Assembly: GCF_040393045.1 (NCBI RefSeq)
Contig: NZ_JBEBUX010000002.1
Coordinates: forward strand, 1 to 64,000
Direction of reading: 5' to 3'
DNA length: 64,000 bases
Source: Pollutimonas bauzanensis_A
GTDB taxonomy: Bacteria > Pseudomonadota > Gammaproteobacteria > Burkholderiales > Burkholderiaceae_B
The notes under the pieces are model-generated. The model had not been told where the DNA came from. It was given only the letters and a program-made list of their open reading frames with translations, and searched no databases. This document shows, one piece after another, positions 61,775 to 64,000 of the stretch (positions within the stretch are counted from its first letter, which is position 1; each line of letters opens with the position of its first letter). The translations under genes were made by a program, and so were the position numbers.

Positions 61775-62509
61775 TCAGGCAGCCTCTTCCTCACCCAAAT
61801 AAGCCGCCCGCACCTTGGGATCATCCAGCAGCTGTTTCGAGGGTCCCTGCAAAATCACCTGCCCCGACTCCATCACATAGCCCCGATTGCTCGTTTCAAG
61901 CGCGAGCTTGGCATTTTGCTCGATAAGCAAAATCGTCACCCCTTCGGCAGCAACCGTGCGTATCACCTCGAAAATCTTTTCCACCATTAACGGCGCCAGT
62001 CCCATGGAAGGTTCGTCCAGCAGCAACAGCTTGGGGCGAGATATCATGGCGCGCCCCATTGCAAGCATCTGCTGCTCCCCCCCCGACAAAGTGCCAGCCG
62101 ACTGAGCGCGTCGCTCCGCCAACCTTGGAAAGAGACTGAACACATGATCGGTGTCTTTCGATACGGCAGCCTTGTCATTACGAGTGTAGCCACCCATGGC
62201 CAGGTTTTCCGCTATTGTCAGTTGGCCGAAAATGCCCCGCCCTTCAGGCACCATTACCAAGCCCTGGCGCACCAGCATGTAAGACTGCGTGCCCACGATG
62301 GATTTGCCGTCATACAGGATCTCTCCGCCGGCAACGGGAACCAGCCCGCATATAGCGCGCAGCGTGGTGCTTTTACCTGCCCCGTTGGCACCGATAAGGC
62401 TAACCAGCTCACCCCGGCCGACCGACAAATCCATGCCACGTACGGCTCGTATACCGCCGTAAGCCACTTCCAGTTGCCGTATCTCGAGCAAGTTATTCGT
62501 CTGGCTCAT
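61775..62509 (-). CDS. livF: Branched-chain amino acid ABC transporter ATPase LivF
   Basis: The 244-residue ABC subunit has Walker A GANGAGKSTTLRAI, signature LSGGEQQMLAMGRA and Walker B LLLLDEPSMGLAP. The LivF type is shown by MVPEGRGIFGQLTIAENL. It pairs with LivG to drive LivHM. The start overlaps the livG stop by four bases. The family also carries amides, urea or aromatic acids, so the substrate is not certain. Confidence 0.93.
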   Translation of the reverse strand: MSQTNNLLEIRQLEVAYGGIRAVRGMDLSVGRGELVSLIGANGAGKSTTLRAICGLVPVAGGEILYDGKSIVGTQSYMLVRQGLVMVPEGRGIFGQLTIAENLAMGGYTRNDKAAVSKDTDHVFSLFPRLAERRAQSAGTLSGGEQQMLAMGRAMISRPKLLLLDEPSMGLAPLMVEKIFEVIRTVAAEGVTILLIEQNAKLALETSNRGYVMESGQVILQGPSKQLLDDPKVRAAYLGEEEAA

Positions 62510-63372
62510 TGCGTATCCTTATTGGTTTTCGGCCTGTTTGCCGGTGCACTTACGACAGTCGCATGCTCTGCCGCCCCGGCGCCCAGGTAGGCTTCGATCA
62601 CTTTGGGATTTCGCTGCACGTCGACAGGCTTACCCTCGGCAAGCACTTTGCCATACTCCAGCACCAACACACGATTGCACAAACCCATGACCAGCTTCAT
62701 ATCGTGCTCGATCAAGAGCACCGTAACGCCATCGCCACGTATCTTTTCAATCAACCGCCGCAGCACAACGGTTTCCGATGCATTCATGCCCGCAGCGGGT
62801 TCATCCAAAGCCAGCAAGGTCGGCTCTGTGGCCAATGCCCGGGCAATTTCAAGCCGGCGTTGATCCCCGTAAGGCAAGGACTGAGCGACGTCGTTGGCAC
62901 GATGACCAATGCCGACATACTCCAGTAGCTCCTTGGCACGCTGCTCGATGGCAAGCTCCTCGGCACGCGTGCGCTTGTTGCGGGTCACAGCCCCCCACAC
63001 GCCGGCCCGCGTGCGGATATGCCGACCTATCATTACGTTCTCTATAGCGCTTAAATTGCCGAACAGGCGTATGTTCTGAAAAGTACGAGCCAGGCCCACC
63101 ATGGCTATCTGGTGCGGCTTCAGGCGGGTCAGTTGGTGCCCCATGAAATTGCATGACCCGGACTCCGGCACGTACAAGCTGGTAAGCACATTGAACAGCG
63201 TCGTTTTCCCCGCCCCGTTAGGGCCGATAAGACCGTAGATATCGCCCTTGCATATGGAAAAGCTGACGTCGGACAACGCTTGCAGGCCACCGAAGCGCTT
63301 GCTCAACTTGTTTGCGACAAGCAGCAACTCTGGCATGGAGCGAGCATCGATGTTTTCAGTAGCGTTAATCAT
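62506..63372 (-). CDS. livG: Branched-chain amino acid ABC transporter ATPase LivG
   Basis: The 288-residue ABC subunit has Walker A GPNGAGKTTLFNVL, the LivG-type VGLARTFQNIRLFGNLSAIENVMIG and Walker B LLALDEPAAGMNASE; the signature is degenerate (LPYGDQRRLEIARAL), as is normal for LivG. The ATG at 63372 has GGAGGG before it and overlaps the livM stop (ATGA). A C-terminal extension of about 25 residues follows the ABC domain. Confidence 0.93.
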   Translation of the reverse strand: MINATENIDARSMPELLLVANKLSKRFGGLQALSDVSFSICKGDIYGLIGPNGAGKTTLFNVLTSLYVPESGSCNFMGHQLTRLKPHQIAMVGLARTFQNIRLFGNLSAIENVMIGRHIRTRAGVWGAVTRNKRTRAEELAIEQRAKELLEYVGIGHRANDVAQSLPYGDQRRLEIARALATEPTLLALDEPAAGMNASETVVLRRLIEKIRGDGVTVLLIEHDMKLVMGLCNRVLVLEYGKVLAEGKPVDVQRNPKVIEAYLGAGAAEHATVVSAPANRPKTNKDTQ

Positions 63373-64000
63373 GCCTTGCCCTCCTTCGCGCCAGTAAGTT
63401 CCCGACGACGAACCGCCGATGGCCACAACCCCGCTGGTCGGAAGATCATGACGAGCACAAGTGCAAAGCCGAACATCAGCATGCGTATCCCTTCAGGGTC
63501 CAAAATGACGTCGCCAAACAAGGTTTGCTGCAAAGGCACTACGACCGCCCGCAAAAGCTCGGGAAAGACCGATAGCAAAATCGCACCCAATATGACACCC
63601 GGGATATGCCCCATCCCGCCCAGCACCACCATGCACAGTACGGAAATGGATTCCGTAAGGCTAAAGCTTTCCGGGCTGACAAAACCCTGCATGGACGCAA
63701 ACATAGCGCCTGCCACCCCGCCAAAGCTTGCGCCCATGGAAAAGGCCAGCAGCTTGATGTTGCGGGTGTTAATGCCCATGGCCTTGGCAGCCACCTCATC
63801 TTCGCGCACAGCTTCCCAGGCGCGTCCTATGCGAGAATTCTGTAACCGGGCGCATATGATTACGATGATGATCGTGATCAAGAGCAACAAGTAATAGTAT
63901 TTCTCGGGACCTGTGATGCGGAAGCCGAAAATCTCCTGGCTACGGCCGAAAAGAAAGCCATTGACCGAAAACGTGTCAACCCGGTTTATTCCTTGGGGAC
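63369..64000 (-). CDS. livM: Branched-chain amino acid ABC transporter permease LivM, N-terminus cut by window edge
   Basis: The minus-strand frame is open to the right edge (210 codons visible plus stop), so the start lies beyond the window. Visible are RIGRAWEAVREDEVAAKAMG, the conserved cytoplasmic loop of LivM, and GGMGHIPGVILGAILL, with hydrophobic helices around them. livH presumably lies further upstream. Confidence 0.92.
   Translation of the reverse strand, partial: PQGINRVDTFSVNGFLFGRSQEIFGFRITGPEKYYYLLLLITIIIVIICARLQNSRIGRAWEAVREDEVAAKAMGINTRNIKLLAFSMGASFGGVAGAMFASMQGFVSPESFSLTESISVLCMVVLGGMGHIPGVILGAILLSVFPELLRAVVVPLQQTLFGDVILDPEGIRMLMFGFALVLVMIFRPAGLWPSAVRRRELTGAKEGKA

Noticed and set aside
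1..64000. CRISPR array, insertion sequence, prophage or toxin-antitoxin pair
   Set aside because: I saw no spaced direct repeats, transposase core, phage structural genes or paired small genes of those kinds in the window.

Overview
The window is a chromosomal segment of a betaproteobacterium, most likely of the family Alcaligenaceae (Bordetella/Achromobacter/Pusillimonas relatives). I infer this from the gene content and order: tig-clpP-clpX-lon, a complete isc operon led by iscR, a dapC-dapD-dapE-prmB run, ribF-ileS-lspA-coaBC-dut, a Bug-type solute receptor next to a CaiB/BaiF CoA-transferase, and a TRAP transporter. The genus cannot be fixed from the sequence alone. There are no insertion sequences, prophage genes, CRISPR arrays or rRNA genes, and gene density is high with many ATGA-type overlaps.

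Layout. 1-6.4 kb: a truncated TDT-family transporter, prfB (RF2, with its programmed +1 frameshift), a short-chain dehydrogenase, lysS, argC, and a LysR regulator divergent from argC. 6.6-11.1 kb: an operon of a polyprenyl-phosphate GT2 glycosyltransferase, an ArnT-like GT39 transferase and an OmpR/EnvZ-type two-component pair; I read it as a self-regulated envelope (probably lipid A) sugar-modification module. 11.1-17.5 kb (minus strand): iscR-iscS-iscU-iscA-hscB-hscA-fdx, with two IscR-type boxes ahead of iscR and an unusual double-domain methylglyoxal synthase-like gene at the tail. 17.5-22.5 kb: low-molecular-weight phosphatase, uvrB, aromatic aminotransferase, lexA with its own SOS box. 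22.5-28.5 kb: the proteostasis block tig-clpP-clpX-lon. 28.8-31.1 kb: an LpxL-type acyltransferase, a CoA-transferase and tRNA-Leu(UAG) with promoter and terminator.

31.4-39.0 kb is a complete catabolic unit: TRAP transporter dctPQM facing a denD-otnK-otnC-otnI operon, with a divergent FadR-type GntR regulator and a perfect palindromic operator candidate. The genes fit uptake of D-erythronate (or a related four-carbon acid sugar) and its conversion to dihydroxyacetone phosphate and CO2. 39.1-45.2 kb: dapC, dapD, dapE, prmB and an ABC-F ATPase. 45.2-51.4 kb (minus): a DUF1330 protein, uvrD, a membrane acyl-CoA desaturase with an odd C-terminal tail, an RsmB-type rRNA methyltransferase and purN. 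51.5-57.6 kb: ribF-ileS-lspA-coaBC-dut. 57.6-61.7 kb: LysR regulator divergent from a Bug receptor, CoA-transferase and crotonase, a small acid-catabolism cluster of unknown substrate. 61.8-64.0 kb: livF, livG and a truncated livM.

Most of the window is conserved housekeeping. The least ordinary parts are the double-domain MGS-like protein attached to the isc operon, the glycosyltransferase/two-component operon, the C4 acid-sugar locus with its operators and internal attenuator, the orphan LysR-Bug-CoA-crotonase cluster, and several perfect inverted repeats at gene ends. I did not find a clearly new system.
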